From Krasilnikovia cinnamomea (GTDB taxonomy: Bacteria; Actinomycetota; Actinomycetes; Mycobacteriales; Micromonosporaceae), in assembly GCF_004217545.1 (NCBI RefSeq), contig NZ_SHKY01000001.1:4836001-4900000 (forward strand): DNA of 64,000 bases, written 5' to 3'. The translations under genes were made by a program, and so were the position numbers. This document shows, in pieces, positions 15,785 through 26,215 of the stretch (position 1 is its first letter; each line of letters begins with the position of its first letter). Below the pieces are notes generated by a model. It was given only the letters and a program-made list of their open reading frames with translations, was not told the origin of the DNA and searched no databases.

Positions 15785-18205
15785 TCAGATGCCGGACGCC
15801 GCCGGTACGAGCGTAAGGGTGGCGGTCAGCCGGGGATCGTCCAGTGCGTGCGCGGCGGTGACGTCGTACGCCCCGAACACGGTGCGCCAGCCGGAGTCCC
15901 ACACCTGCCAGGTGCGTTCGGGCAGCGGGATACGCACCGTGACCCGCTCGCCCGGGTGGGCGGCCACCGGGGCGAACCCGGCCAGCCAGCGCCGGGGGCG
16001 CTGCGGGTCGGGCACGGTGGGCCCCGCGTACACCTGGACGACCTCGCGGCCGTACCGGGCGCCCGCGTTGAGCACGGTCACCACGGCCTCGTCCGCGCCC
16101 ACCTCCAGGGACTCGTACACCCAGGTGGTGTAGCCCAGGCCGTGCCCGAACGCGTATCGCGGCGGGCGGCCCGCGCGCTGCCAGCCCCGGTAGCCGACGA
16201 ACACGCCCTCGTCGTACCGGACCACCCCGCCGGTCGTGTCGACGGCCAGGACGGGGCAGTCCTGGGCCCGGCGCGGCCAGGTCGTCGGCAGCCGCCCGCC
16301 GGGCTCGGCGACGCCGAGCAGCACGTCGGCCAGGGCCGCGCCCGCCGCCTGCCCGGGGAACCAGGTCAGCAGCACCGCGGCCACGTCGTCGGCCCACGGC
16401 AGCAGCACCGGTGAGCCCGCGTTGACCACCACGACCGTACGCGGGTTGGCCGCCGCGACCTGCGCCACCAGCTCGTCCTGGCGGCCGGGCAGCGCCAGCG
16501 ACGGACGGTCGAAGCCCTCCGACTCGACCTGCTCGGTGGTGCCGACCACGACCACGGCCACGTCCGACTCCGCCGCGATCTTCACGGCCTCGGCGATCAT
16601 GCCGTCGGCGTCCGGGCCGGGCGGCCGGTGCCCGAGGGTGGTGGCGACCGTGTGCGCCAGCCCGGCTGTGATGCTCTGCCGCAGCACCACCTCGACCGGC
16701 ACCCCCGCCGCCAGCCGCACCCCCACCCGGTGCTCGCGCGGGGACAGCAGCAGTTCGGCGCGCCCGGTCCCGGCCGGGTGCAGGGTTCCGGCGAACCGGG
16801 TCTGCCCGCCGACCGACAACTCGAACGTGCCGAAGCCGGATACCGCGAACGTGTGCTCGCCGTCGTCGTCCGGGGTGAAGATGGCGCGCAGTTCCAGCGC
16901 GGTGACGTCGGCCGGGGCGAGCCCGCCGGGCAGGTCGCCGATCCACCGCAGGGCGGCGCTGGGCAGCGTGAACACGTGCGCCCGGCCGCCGGTCAGGGTC
17001 ACCGTGAACCCCTCACCCCACTCGGTGCCCCGGGCGGCGGGCAGGAACGGGCGGGGGTCCGCGCCGACCGCGTACGCGACGTCCACTCCGGACAGTGCCC
17101 GGCCCAGCCCCTCCAACGGCGACACCACGTGCGGCGGCGTCACCTGGGCGCTGCCGCCGCCGAGCACCCGGGCGTCCAGGGCCAGGGCGCCGATCACCGC
17201 GACCCGGGTCAGCGCGGCCGGTTCCAGCGGCAGGGTGAAGTTCTCGTTGCGGGCCAGCACGAACGAGCGGGTCGCGACCTCGTGGGCGACCGCGTCGCCG
17301 TCCAAGTCCGCCGGCGGGGCGGACACGGCCGGTGGCACCCCGTCCAGGAGGCCGACGCGGGCGGCGAGGCGCAGCACCCGCCGTACCTTGTCGTCGACGA
17401 CGTCTTCCGGCACCTCGCCGGAGCGGACCGCCGCGACCAGCCGCTCGCCCCACGGGTTCTCCATCGCGGGCATGGCGACATCCAGGCCGCCCAGCGCGGC
17501 GTCGACCGTGGACCGGGCGGCGCGCCAGTCGGAGACCACCACCCCGTCGAAGCCCCACTCCCGTTTCAGTACGCCGCTCTGCAGCGGCCCGTTGCTGGCC
17601 ATGGGCAGCCCGTTGACGGCGTTGTAGGCGCTCATCACGGCCCAGGAGCCGGCCGCGACGGCCCGCTCGAACGGCGCCAGGTACAGCTCGCGCAGCGCCC
17701 GCTCGCCGATGCGCACGTCCACGGTCATCCGGTCGGTCTCGAAGTCGTTGCCCACGAGGTGCTTGACCGTGGTGCCGACCCCGTGCGCCTGGACCCCGGC
17801 CACGAACCCCGCCCCGATCTCACCGCTGAGCAGCGGATCCTCCGAGTAGCACTCGAAGTGCCGGCCGCCCAGTGGGGTGCGCTGCAGGTTGACCGTCGGG
17901 CCGAGCAGCAGGTGCACGCCCTTGCGCCGCGATTCCTGGCCGAGCACCAGCCCGGCGGTGCGGGCCAGGTCCGGATCCCAGCTGGCGGCGAGCGCGGTGG
18001 GGCTGGGCAGGGTGATCGACGGGTCGTCCGGGGCCCAGCCGGTGCCCCGCACGCCGACCGGACCGTCCGACATGATCAGGGAGCCGAGACCGATGCGGGG
18101 CAGGCCGGGCACCGACCAGAAGTCCGCGCCGGTCAGCAGGGAAACCTTCTCGGACAGGTCCAGCTGGGCGAGCAGGGGCTCGATCACCTCGTCGTACTGG
18201 GCCAT
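15785..18205 (-). CDS. Glycoside hydrolase family 3 beta-glucosidase
   Basis: An 806-residue cytosolic-type GH3 enzyme with no signal peptide. Domains in order: the (beta/alpha)8 barrel with VKHLVGNDFETDR and the nucleophile Asp in GVVVSDWRAARS; the alpha/beta sandwich; a PA14-like insertion (FTPDDDGEHTFAVSGFGTFELSVGG, about residues 395-530); more sandwich with VVVVGTTEQVESEGFDR; and a C-terminal fibronectin type III-like domain with FGHGLGYTTW. It should remove beta-linked glucosyl units from oligosaccharides or glycosides. ATG 18205 is set by AGGGAG 7 nt upstream. It is divergent from the HIT gene. Confidence 0.92.
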   Translation of the reverse strand: MAQYDEVIEPLLAQLDLSEKVSLLTGADFWSVPGLPRIGLGSLIMSDGPVGVRGTGWAPDDPSITLPSPTALAASWDPDLARTAGLVLGQESRRKGVHLLLGPTVNLQRTPLGGRHFECYSEDPLLSGEIGAGFVAGVQAHGVGTTVKHLVGNDFETDRMTVDVRIGERALRELYLAPFERAVAAGSWAVMSAYNAVNGLPMASNGPLQSGVLKREWGFDGVVVSDWRAARSTVDAALGGLDVAMPAMENPWGERLVAAVRSGEVPEDVVDDKVRRVLRLAARVGLLDGVPPAVSAPPADLDGDAVAHEVATRSFVLARNENFTLPLEPAALTRVAVIGALALDARVLGGGSAQVTPPHVVSPLEGLGRALSGVDVAYAVGADPRPFLPAARGTEWGEGFTVTLTGGRAHVFTLPSAALRWIGDLPGGLAPADVTALELRAIFTPDDDGEHTFAVSGFGTFELSVGGQTRFAGTLHPAGTGRAELLLSPREHRVGVRLAAGVPVEVVLRQSITAGLAHTVATTLGHRPPGPDADGMIAEAVKIAAESDVAVVVVGTTEQVESEGFDRPSLALPGRQDELVAQVAAANPRTVVVVNAGSPVLLPWADDVAAVLLTWFPGQAAGAALADVLLGVAEPGGRLPTTWPRRAQDCPVLAVDTTGGVVRYDEGVFVGYRGWQRAGRPPRYAFGHGLGYTTWVYESLEVGADEAVVTVLNAGARYGREVVQVYAGPTVPDPQRPRRWLAGFAPVAAHPGERVTVRIPLPERTWQVWDSGWRTVFGAYDVTAAHALDDPRLTATLTLVPAASGI

Positions 18206-18343
18206 GAGAGCGCTCCCTAGGTCGTCTCGGTCCACTCTAGTCAGCGGCGCGGACACCTCGCGTGGCACGCGGGCCGACCGGGTGTCCGGAACACCCGGCG
18301 TCGACCGGCAGGTTGCGGCGAACTTTCCGACATGCCTAGACCC

Positions 18344-18349
18344 TAGGAT
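18344..18349 (+). promoter_or_regulatory. -10 hexamer of the HIT gene
   Basis: TAGGAT ends 6 nt before the GTG at 18356 with no ribosome binding site, a leaderless promoter in the 150-bp divergent region. Confidence 0.55.
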
Positions 18350-18355
18350 CCTTGC

Positions 18356-18706
18356 GTGGACACCGACTGCCTGTTCTGCCGCATCGTCGCGGGCGAGATC
18401 CCCGCGACGGTCGTGCACGAGACCGACACCACGCTCGCGTTCCGCGACATCGAGCCCAAGGCCCCCGTACACGTGCTGGTGATCCCCAAGGACCACCACC
18501 CCGACATCGCGGCGCTCGCCCTGGCCGACCCGGGGGTCGCGGCCGACGTGCTGGCCGCGGCCGCGGCCGTCGCCGAAACCGAAGGGCTGCGTACGGACGG
18601 CTTCCGGCTGATCGTCAACAACGGCAGGCACGCCGGGCAGGAGGTCGCGCACGTACACGCCCACGTGCTCGGCGGCGCACCCCTCGGCCCGATGGTGTCG
18701 CGGTGA
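18356..18706 (+). CDS. HIT-family nucleotide hydrolase/transferase (HinT-like)
   Basis: A 116-residue histidine triad protein. It begins DCLFCRIVAGEIPA and ends with the catalytic triad HVHAHVLGG (about residues 100-108), where the middle His attacks the alpha-phosphate. This layout fits the HinT branch, which hydrolyses purine nucleoside phosphoramidates. The start is GTG. Its stop overlaps the next gene's start in GTGA, so the two are translationally coupled. Confidence 0.92.
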   Translation: MDTDCLFCRIVAGEIPATVVHETDTTLAFRDIEPKAPVHVLVIPKDHHPDIAALALADPGVAADVLAAAAAVAETEGLRTDGFRLIVNNGRHAGQEVAHVHAHVLGGAPLGPMVSR

Positions 18707-20076
18707 GCCCAGCCGAACGCTTCGAACGCGCCGTCCGCAAGGTCCAGGCCGACGGCCGCATCCCCGCGCTGTCGGTCGCCCTGCACCGCGCCGACCGCGA
18801 CCCGTGGAGCCTCACCGTGGGCACCAGCGGCAACCCGGCGCACCCGCTGGACGCCGACAGCCGGTTCCGGATCGGCTCGGTCACCAAGACCTTCACGGCG
18901 GTGCTCGTCCTGCAGGCCCGCGACGACGGGCTGCTGGACCTCGACGACCCCGTCTCGGCCCACCTCGACGTCCCCGCGCACGGCGACGCCACCATCCGGC
19001 GGCTGCTCTCGCACACCGCCGGATACCAGCGCGAGCCGCACGGCAACGTCTGGGACACCCTGGTCGCGCCCGACGCCGCCGGGCTGGTGGCGGAGCTGGA
19101 TCGCGCCGAGCGGGTGCTGCCCACCGGGCGCCGGTTCCACTACTCCAACCTCGGCCTCGCGGTGCTGGGCCAGCTCGTCGCCCGGCTGCGCGGCGGCACC
19201 TGGGAGTCGGTGCTCACCGAGCGTGTCCTCACCCCGCTCGGGCTCACCTCGACCACGGCGGCGGCCCCCGCCGAGGCGGCGGTCGGCTACCTCGTCGACG
19301 CGTACTCCGACGCCGCCCGCCCCGAGCCCCGGCTGGAGCTGGGCGGTGTAAGCCCGGCCGCGCAGCTGTGGAGCACCGCCACCGACATGGCGCGCTGGGC
19401 GGCGTTCCTGACCAGCCCCGAGACCGTCGACCCGGACGGCGCGATCCTCGCCCCGGCCACCCTCGAGGAGATGCGCTGGCCGCTCACCACCACCGACGAG
19501 GCCCAGTGGGCGGCCGGGTTCGGCCTCGGCCTGCTGCTGGTGCCGCAGGGCAGGCGGGTCGTGCACGTCGGCCACGACGGCGCCATGCCGGGCTTCCTGG
19601 CCAGCGTGTACGGCCGCCGGGGCGGCGACGGCAACCCGGGCGGGCTGGGCGCCGCCGTGCTGGCCTCCTCCGGGACGGGGGCCGCGATGTTCGACCTCGT
19701 GCACGAGCTGCTGGCGATCGCGGTCGAGGCGGATCCCGCCGAGATCCGGCCCTGGACTCCGGGGGAGCCGGCGCCGGCGGCGTACCGTTCCGTGCTCGGC
19801 CCCTGGTGGGGCGAGGGCTTCCCGCATGTCTTCAGCTGGCATGACGGCACCATGCAGGCGCGCGCCGCGGACGCTCCCGCCGGGTCACCGCCCGCCGTGT
19901 TCCGCCCGTTGCCGGACAATCCAGACATCCTGCGGACGGTGTCCGGGCGCGAGGTCGGCGAGCTGCTGCGGCTGACCCGCGACGAGCACGGCACCGTGGT
20001 CCGGCTGCACTGGGCGACGTACCGGTTCACCCGTGGCCTGGAGACCTTCGACGGGCACTCGCCCGGCGACGGCTGA
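18703..20076 (+). CDS. Serine hydrolase, class C beta-lactamase/PBP-like
   Basis: A 457-residue protein of the beta-lactamase superfamily (Pfam Beta-lactamase). The catalytic Ser-x-x-Lys is SVTK in FRIGSVTKTFTAVL (near residue 50). The Tyr motif is YSN in FHYSNLGLAVLGQL. HVGHDGAMPGF may supply the third motif (HxG). There is no signal peptide, so it is probably a cytosolic esterase or peptidase, not a resistance enzyme. The C-terminal 120 residues form a lipocalin-like extension often seen in this group. The GTG start overlaps the HIT stop by 4 nt. Confidence 0.85.
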   Translation: MSPAERFERAVRKVQADGRIPALSVALHRADRDPWSLTVGTSGNPAHPLDADSRFRIGSVTKTFTAVLVLQARDDGLLDLDDPVSAHLDVPAHGDATIRRLLSHTAGYQREPHGNVWDTLVAPDAAGLVAELDRAERVLPTGRRFHYSNLGLAVLGQLVARLRGGTWESVLTERVLTPLGLTSTTAAAPAEAAVGYLVDAYSDAARPEPRLELGGVSPAAQLWSTATDMARWAAFLTSPETVDPDGAILAPATLEEMRWPLTTTDEAQWAAGFGLGLLLVPQGRRVVHVGHDGAMPGFLASVYGRRGGDGNPGGLGAAVLASSGTGAAMFDLVHELLAIAVEADPAEIRPWTPGEPAPAAYRSVLGPWWGEGFPHVFSWHDGTMQARAADAPAGSPPAVFRPLPDNPDILRTVSGREVGELLRLTRDEHGTVVRLHWATYRFTRGLETFDGHSPGDG

Positions 20077-20230
20077 GCGGCCCCGCCCGGCGCGGCGGCA
20101 ACCCGCGAAGAATGGGATCGGCGGCGGGGGTGCCGAGCGGATACGATGGCACGATCCACCAGAGGGCGCCGTCGACCAGCGACGGTGACGAGAACGAAAG
20201 CAGGTGGCGTAGGCCGTACGGCCGCCCCAT

Positions 20231-22360
<2,130 letters not shown>

Positions 22361-22381
22361 TCACGGGGGTAACCGCACCTG

Positions 22382-22852
22382 ATGTCCATCGAGATCGCCA
22401 ACGAGTCGGGAGTCGAGGTCGACACCGACGCGATCCTCGCGGTGGCCCGGCACGCCCTCGACGAGATGGGGGTCAACCCGCTCGCCGAGCTGTCGATCCT
22501 GCTCGTCGACATCGACTACATGGGGGAGCTGAACCACCGCTGGATGGGCAGCGACGGCCCCACCGACGTGCTGGCCTTCCCGATGGACGAGGGCAGCGTC
22601 GACCACGGGCCCGGCGAGGCGGGCACGGGCGAGCCGGCGCTACTCGGCGACATCGTGCTGGCCCCCGAGGTGGCCGCCAAGCAGGCGGTCGCGGCGGGGC
22701 ACACCGCAGCCGACGAGCTGCATCTGCTGACGGTCCACGGCGCGCTGCATCTGCTCGGCTACGACCACGCCGAGCCGGAGGAGGAGCGCGAGATGTTCGC
22801 CCTGCAGAACCGGCTCCTGCAGAGCTGGCATGCCGGGCGGCGGGCCGGCTGA
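22382..22852 (+). CDS. ybeY: Endoribonuclease YbeY (rRNA maturation factor)
   Basis: A 156-residue metalloprotein acting in 16S rRNA 3'-end maturation and ribosome quality control. The zinc site is HGALHLLGYDH (three His, about residues 119-129). TDVLAFPMDEG precedes it, as in the family. It starts 21 bp after phoH, in the conserved phoH-ybeY order. The C terminus (SWHAGRRAG) runs into the possible start of the next gene. Confidence 0.95.
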   Translation: MSIEIANESGVEVDTDAILAVARHALDEMGVNPLAELSILLVDIDYMGELNHRWMGSDGPTDVLAFPMDEGSVDHGPGEAGTGEPALLGDIVLAPEVAAKQAVAAGHTAADELHLLTVHGALHLLGYDHAEPEEEREMFALQNRLLQSWHAGRRAG

Positions 22853-22856
22853 CGCC

Positions 22857-24215
22857 GTGGATACCCCGCTATTCGCCGCGGACGCCACGGGCGGCCTGCC
22901 GGACCTGCAACTGCTCAGCTACGCGCTCGTGCTGGTGCTTCTCGCCGGCTTGGCCTCGATGACCGACGCCGCCCTGACCACGGTCTCCACGGCCCGGGCC
23001 ACCGAGATGGCCCGCGAGGGCCAGCGGGGCGCGGCGGCGCTGGCCGCGGTCGCGGGCGACGTGGTGCGCCACGTCAACCTGCTGCTCCTGCTCCGGCTGC
23101 TCTGCGAGCTGACCGCGACCACGCTGGTCGCGCTGGTCGCGGTCGACACGTACGGGGCGGGGTGGCAGGCCGCGCTGGTTACGGCGGGTGCGATGACCGT
23201 GGTGAGCTTCGTGGTGGTCGGGGTGGCCCCGCGCACGATCGGGCGCCAGCACGCGTACGCGATCGGCCGGGCGGCCGGGCCGCTGGTCCGCGGCCTGGGC
23301 CGGGTGCTGAACCCGCTGGCCTCGCTGCTGATTCTGATCGGTAACGCGGTGACCCCGGGCAAGGGCTTCCCGGAGGGACCGTTCGGCAGCCAGGTGGAGC
23401 TGCGGGAGCTGGTCGACCTGGCCGAGCAGCGCGGGGTGGTGGAGCACGGCGAGCGCCAGATGATCCACTCGGTGTTCGCGCTCGGCGACACGATCGCCCG
23501 CGAGGTGATGGTGCCGCGCACCGAGATGGTGTGGATCGAGGCCCCGAAGACCCTGCAGCAGGCACTGGTGCTCTTCCTGCGTTCGGGCTTCTCCCGGATC
23601 CCGGTGATCGGCGACAGCGTCGACGACGTGCTCGGCGTGCTGTACCTGAAGGACGTGGTGCGGCGCACCCAGAGCGGCGACCCGGCGGCCGGGGCCGAGC
23701 CGGTGGCCGAGGTCATGCGGGCCGCCACGTTCGTGCCCGAGTCCAAGCCGGTCGACGACCTGCTCTCGGAGATGCAGGCCGCCCGCACCCACCTGGTCAT
23801 CGTGGTGGACGAGTACGGCGGGACGGCCGGGCTGGTCACGATCGAGGACATCCTGGAGGAGATCGTCGGCGAGATCACCGACGAGTACGACGTCGAGCGC
23901 CCGCCCGTGGACCACCTGGACGACGGCGCGGTGCGGGTCACCGCCCGGCTGCCGATCGAGGACCTGGGCGAGCTGTTCGGGGTCGAGCTGCCCGCCGACG
24001 AGGTCGAGACGGTCGGCGGCCTGCTCGCCCAGACGCTGGGCCGGGTGCCGATCCCGGGTGCCAGCGTGGACGTGGGCGGGCTGCACCTGATCGCGGAGGG
24101 CACCACGGGGCGGCGCAACCGCATCGACTCGGTGCTCGTCCGCCGGGTGCCCGCGCCGGCCGGGCACTCCGAATCCAGCCCGGAAGCCGAGGAGAGACAG
24201 CACGCCGATGCCTGA
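22857..24215 (+). CDS. CNNM/CorC-HlyC family membrane protein with CBS domains
   Basis: A 452-residue protein with a DUF21 transmembrane domain (three to four helices, about residues 10-150), a pair of CBS domains (about 185-320, with VPRTEMVWI, SGFSRIPVIGDSVDDVLGVLYLKD and VDEYGGTAGLVTIEDILEEIVGEI) and a CorC_HlyC transporter-associated domain. Such proteins are linked to Mg2+/Co2+ efflux; the hemolysin name is historical. GTG 22857 gives a 4-bp gap to ybeY. An ATG at 22830 overlapping ybeY is the alternative, and neither has a clear Shine-Dalgarno. Confidence 0.88.
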   Translation: MDTPLFAADATGGLPDLQLLSYALVLVLLAGLASMTDAALTTVSTARATEMAREGQRGAAALAAVAGDVVRHVNLLLLLRLLCELTATTLVALVAVDTYGAGWQAALVTAGAMTVVSFVVVGVAPRTIGRQHAYAIGRAAGPLVRGLGRVLNPLASLLILIGNAVTPGKGFPEGPFGSQVELRELVDLAEQRGVVEHGERQMIHSVFALGDTIAREVMVPRTEMVWIEAPKTLQQALVLFLRSGFSRIPVIGDSVDDVLGVLYLKDVVRRTQSGDPAAGAEPVAEVMRAATFVPESKPVDDLLSEMQAARTHLVIVVDEYGGTAGLVTIEDILEEIVGEITDEYDVERPPVDHLDDGAVRVTARLPIEDLGELFGVELPADEVETVGGLLAQTLGRVPIPGASVDVGGLHLIAEGTTGRRNRIDSVLVRRVPAPAGHSESSPEAEERQHADA

Positions 24216-24579
24216 GCCGACCATCGCCCCCGCCGCCGCTGACGCGGCGCTGAGCGCCGAGGACGCCAAGCTCGTCACGCTCGCCCGCAGTGCCCGCGCC
24301 CGTGTCGGGGCCGCCGAGGGCGCCGCTGTACGCGACCAGGACGGCCGTACGTACGCGGCGGCCAGCGTCGCGCTGCCCAGCCTGTCCGTCACGGCGCTGC
24401 AGCTCGCGGTCGCGTCCGCGGCCGCCGCCGGCGCCTCGAAGCTGGAGGCCGCCGCCGTGGTGACCGAGGCGTCGAACCTGGACGGTGCCGGTCACGCCGC
24501 GGTCCGCGACCTTGCCGCGGACGCGCCGATCCACGTCGCGGCGCCCGACGGCACGCTGCTCGGCACGGTCACGCAATGA
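24208..24579 (+). CDS. Cytidine-deaminase-like protein lacking the zinc site
   Basis: A 123-residue protein between corC-like and era, the place where actinobacteria carry a gene annotated as cytidine deaminase. The overall pattern (VTLARSARARVG.AEGAAVRDQDGRTY.AASV, then LQLAVASAAAAGASKLEAAAVV) follows the deaminase fold. The catalytic HAE and the PCxxC zinc ligands are absent, and the protein has no cysteine at all. It therefore cannot be a classical deaminase. It overlaps the previous stop by 8 nt and meets era in ATGA, so it is tightly embedded in the operon. The role is unknown. Confidence 0.8.
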   Translation: MPEPTIAPAAADAALSAEDAKLVTLARSARARVGAAEGAAVRDQDGRTYAAASVALPSLSVTALQLAVASAAAAGASKLEAAAVVTEASNLDGAGHAAVRDLAADAPIHVAAPDGTLLGTVTQ

Positions 24580-25745
24580 GCGAGGCGCCGCAGCCGCCGT
24601 CCGGCCGCAAATCCGGCGGCCGACGGGTCGGCGGCCAGGCCGGTGCACAGCCCGCGTCGGGACGTGGCGGGTCCGGCTCCCAGCCCGCGTCGGGACGTGG
24701 TGGGTCCGGCTCGCAGCCCGCGTCGCGGCGTGGCGGGGCGGGCTCCCAGTCCGGGTCGCGGCGTGGCGGCTCGCAGTCCGGATCGCGCGGTGGGCGCGGA
24801 CGGGATACCGGGGCGGCCGGCGGCCACCGGCACCGGACGGCCGCCGAACCCGACACGGCCGGTGACGGCGCCTACCGGGCCGGGTTCGCGTGCTTCGTGG
24901 GGCGGCCGAACGCGGGCAAGTCCACGCTGACCAACGCGATCATCGGGCAGAAGATCGCGATCACCTCGAACAAGCCGCAGACGACCCGGCACATCATCCG
25001 GGGCGTGCTGCACCGCCCGGACGGCCAGCTCGTCCTGGTGGACACCCCAGGACTGCACCGCCCGCGTACGCTGCTCGGTCAGCGCCTCAACGACCTGGTC
25101 CGCGACACCTGGAGCGAGGTCGACGTGATCGGGGTGTGCTTCCCCGCCGACGAGCCGGTCGGCGCCGGGGACCGGTTCATCTCGGCCGAGATCGCGGAGT
25201 TGAAGGCCACGGTCATCGCCGTGGTCACGAAGGTCGACCTGGTCGACCCGGCGACGCTGGCCCAGCGCCTGATCGCCGTGAGCGAGCTGTACGACTTCGC
25301 CGAGATCGTGCCGGTCAGCGCGGTGTCCGGCCATCAGGTCGACACGCTGGTCGAGGTGCTGGTCCGGCACCTGCCGGAGTCCCCGCAGCTCTACCCGGAC
25401 GACGTGCTGACCGAGGAGCCGGAGCAGGTCCTGGTCGCCGAGCTGGTGCGCGAGGCGGCGCTGGAGGGGGTGCGCGACGAGCTGCCCCACTCGATCGCCG
25501 TGCTGGTCCAGGAGATGCTCGTCGAGGGCAACCTGACCAAGGTCTACGCGGATGTGTACGTGGAACGCGACAGCCAGAAGTCGATCGTGATCGGTACCCG
25601 CGGTTCCCGGCTCAAGGACGTGGGCACCCGGGCCCGGGCCCAGATCGAGGCGCTGCTGGGCACGAAGGTCTATCTGGACCTGCACGTGCGCGTGGCCAAG
25701 GAGTGGCAGCGGGACCCGAAGCAGTTGCGCAGGCTGGGCTTCTAG
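24576..25745 (+). CDS. era: GTPase Era with an RGG-repeat N-terminal extension
   Basis: A 389-residue GTPase for 30S subunit assembly. The Era core starts near residue 105: G1 GRPNAGKS, TSNKPQTTRH (switch I), G3 DTPG, G4 TKVD, and a C-terminal KH domain binding the 3' end of 16S rRNA (IGTRGSRLKDVGTRARAQIE). Ahead of it are about 100 extra residues of low-complexity Arg/Gly/Ser/Gln sequence with 11-residue repeats (PASGRGGSGSQ). Typical Era is about 300 residues. ATG overlaps the previous stop (ATGA). The stop shares the palindrome CTAG with the convergent gene's stop. Confidence 0.95.
   Translation: MSEAPQPPSGRKSGGRRVGGQAGAQPASGRGGSGSQPASGRGGSGSQPASRRGGAGSQSGSRRGGSQSGSRGGRGRDTGAAGGHRHRTAAEPDTAGDGAYRAGFACFVGRPNAGKSTLTNAIIGQKIAITSNKPQTTRHIIRGVLHRPDGQLVLVDTPGLHRPRTLLGQRLNDLVRDTWSEVDVIGVCFPADEPVGAGDRFISAEIAELKATVIAVVTKVDLVDPATLAQRLIAVSELYDFAEIVPVSAVSGHQVDTLVEVLVRHLPESPQLYPDDVLTEEPEQVLVAELVREAALEGVRDELPHSIAVLVQEMLVEGNLTKVYADVYVERDSQKSIVIGTRGSRLKDVGTRARAQIEALLGTKVYLDLHVRVAKEWQRDPKQLRRLGF
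24651..24776 (+). repeat. 33-bp coding tandem repeats in era
   Basis: Three 33-bp units (24651-24683, 24684-24716, 24717-24749) and a shortened 27-bp unit (24750-24776) encode PASGRGGSGSQ, PASGRGGSGSQ, PASRRGGAGSQ and SGSRRGGSQ. Each carries one RGG tripeptide. Confidence 0.85.
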
Positions 25746-26191
25746 CCCGCGGCGGCCTGGGCGTCCCACATGGTGATGACGACGCCCAGGACGAAGATCT
25801 GCACCGGCAGCGGCAGGCCCGGCAGGTCGGCGACGACATCGCCGCCCCACATGCTGGTGCGCCGGACCGAGCCCACCGGACCCTGCTCGGTGTGCAGCTC
25901 CTGGTCGTTGCTCCAGAGTGATCTGCGCTGGAACCGGTAGGTCTGTCCGGCCGCCTCGACGGTCCAGTGCTTGCGGCCCACCCGGTCCGCGGCGGCGACC
26001 ATCGTGCCGTCGGCGCCGGTCAGCGTGTACCGGGTGCCCCACATGTTGGCGTCCACCTGGAACCGCCGCCCGTCCAACACGAATTGGCCGCCGGTGCGCC
26101 AGAACCTGCTGTCCCAGGTGGCAACCGGGTGGCCGTCGGCGCTGATCGCGTGGCGGCTGCGCCACATGCTGGTCCTTGTCGCAAGGAGCAT
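25742..26191 (-). CDS. LURP-one-related (scramblase-like) protein
   Basis: A 149-residue protein of the LURP-one-related/Tubby-like beta-barrel fold: alternating short strands such as FVLDGRRFQVDANMWGTRYTL, GRKHWTVEAAGQTYRF and LPLPVQIFVLGVVITMWD at the C terminus. The last helix is hydrophobic and would fill the barrel. Function in bacteria is unknown; relatives bind membranes or lipids. ATG at 26191 has TACCAT 6 nt upstream. Its stop shares CTAG (25742-25745) with the era stop, a 3-nt convergent overlap. Confidence 0.75.
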   Translation of the reverse strand: MLLATRTSMWRSRHAISADGHPVATWDSRFWRTGGQFVLDGRRFQVDANMWGTRYTLTGADGTMVAAADRVGRKHWTVEAAGQTYRFQRRSLWSNDQELHTEQGPVGSVRRTSMWGGDVVADLPGLPLPVQIFVLGVVITMWDAQAAAG

Positions 26192-26197
26192 CGGGGA

Positions 26198-26203
26198 ATG
26201 GTA
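26198..26203 (-). promoter_or_regulatory. -10 hexamer of the LURP-one-related gene
   Basis: TACCAT on the minus strand, 6 nt before ATG 26191, with no Shine-Dalgarno: leaderless-type. The gap to the lipoprotein stop at 26216 is only 24 bp. Confidence 0.45.
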
Positions 26204-26215
26204 GCGGTTGCCACC

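Noticed and set aside
18703..20076. Antibiotic-resistance beta-lactamase
   Set aside because: The protein has the SxxK and YxN motifs but no signal peptide and has the lipocalin-like extension of cytosolic serine hydrolases, so a resistance role is not supported.
24651..24776. Regular 33-bp repeats that could suggest a CRISPR array
   Set aside because: The units are contiguous, without spacers, and lie in frame at the start of era, so they are coding repeats.
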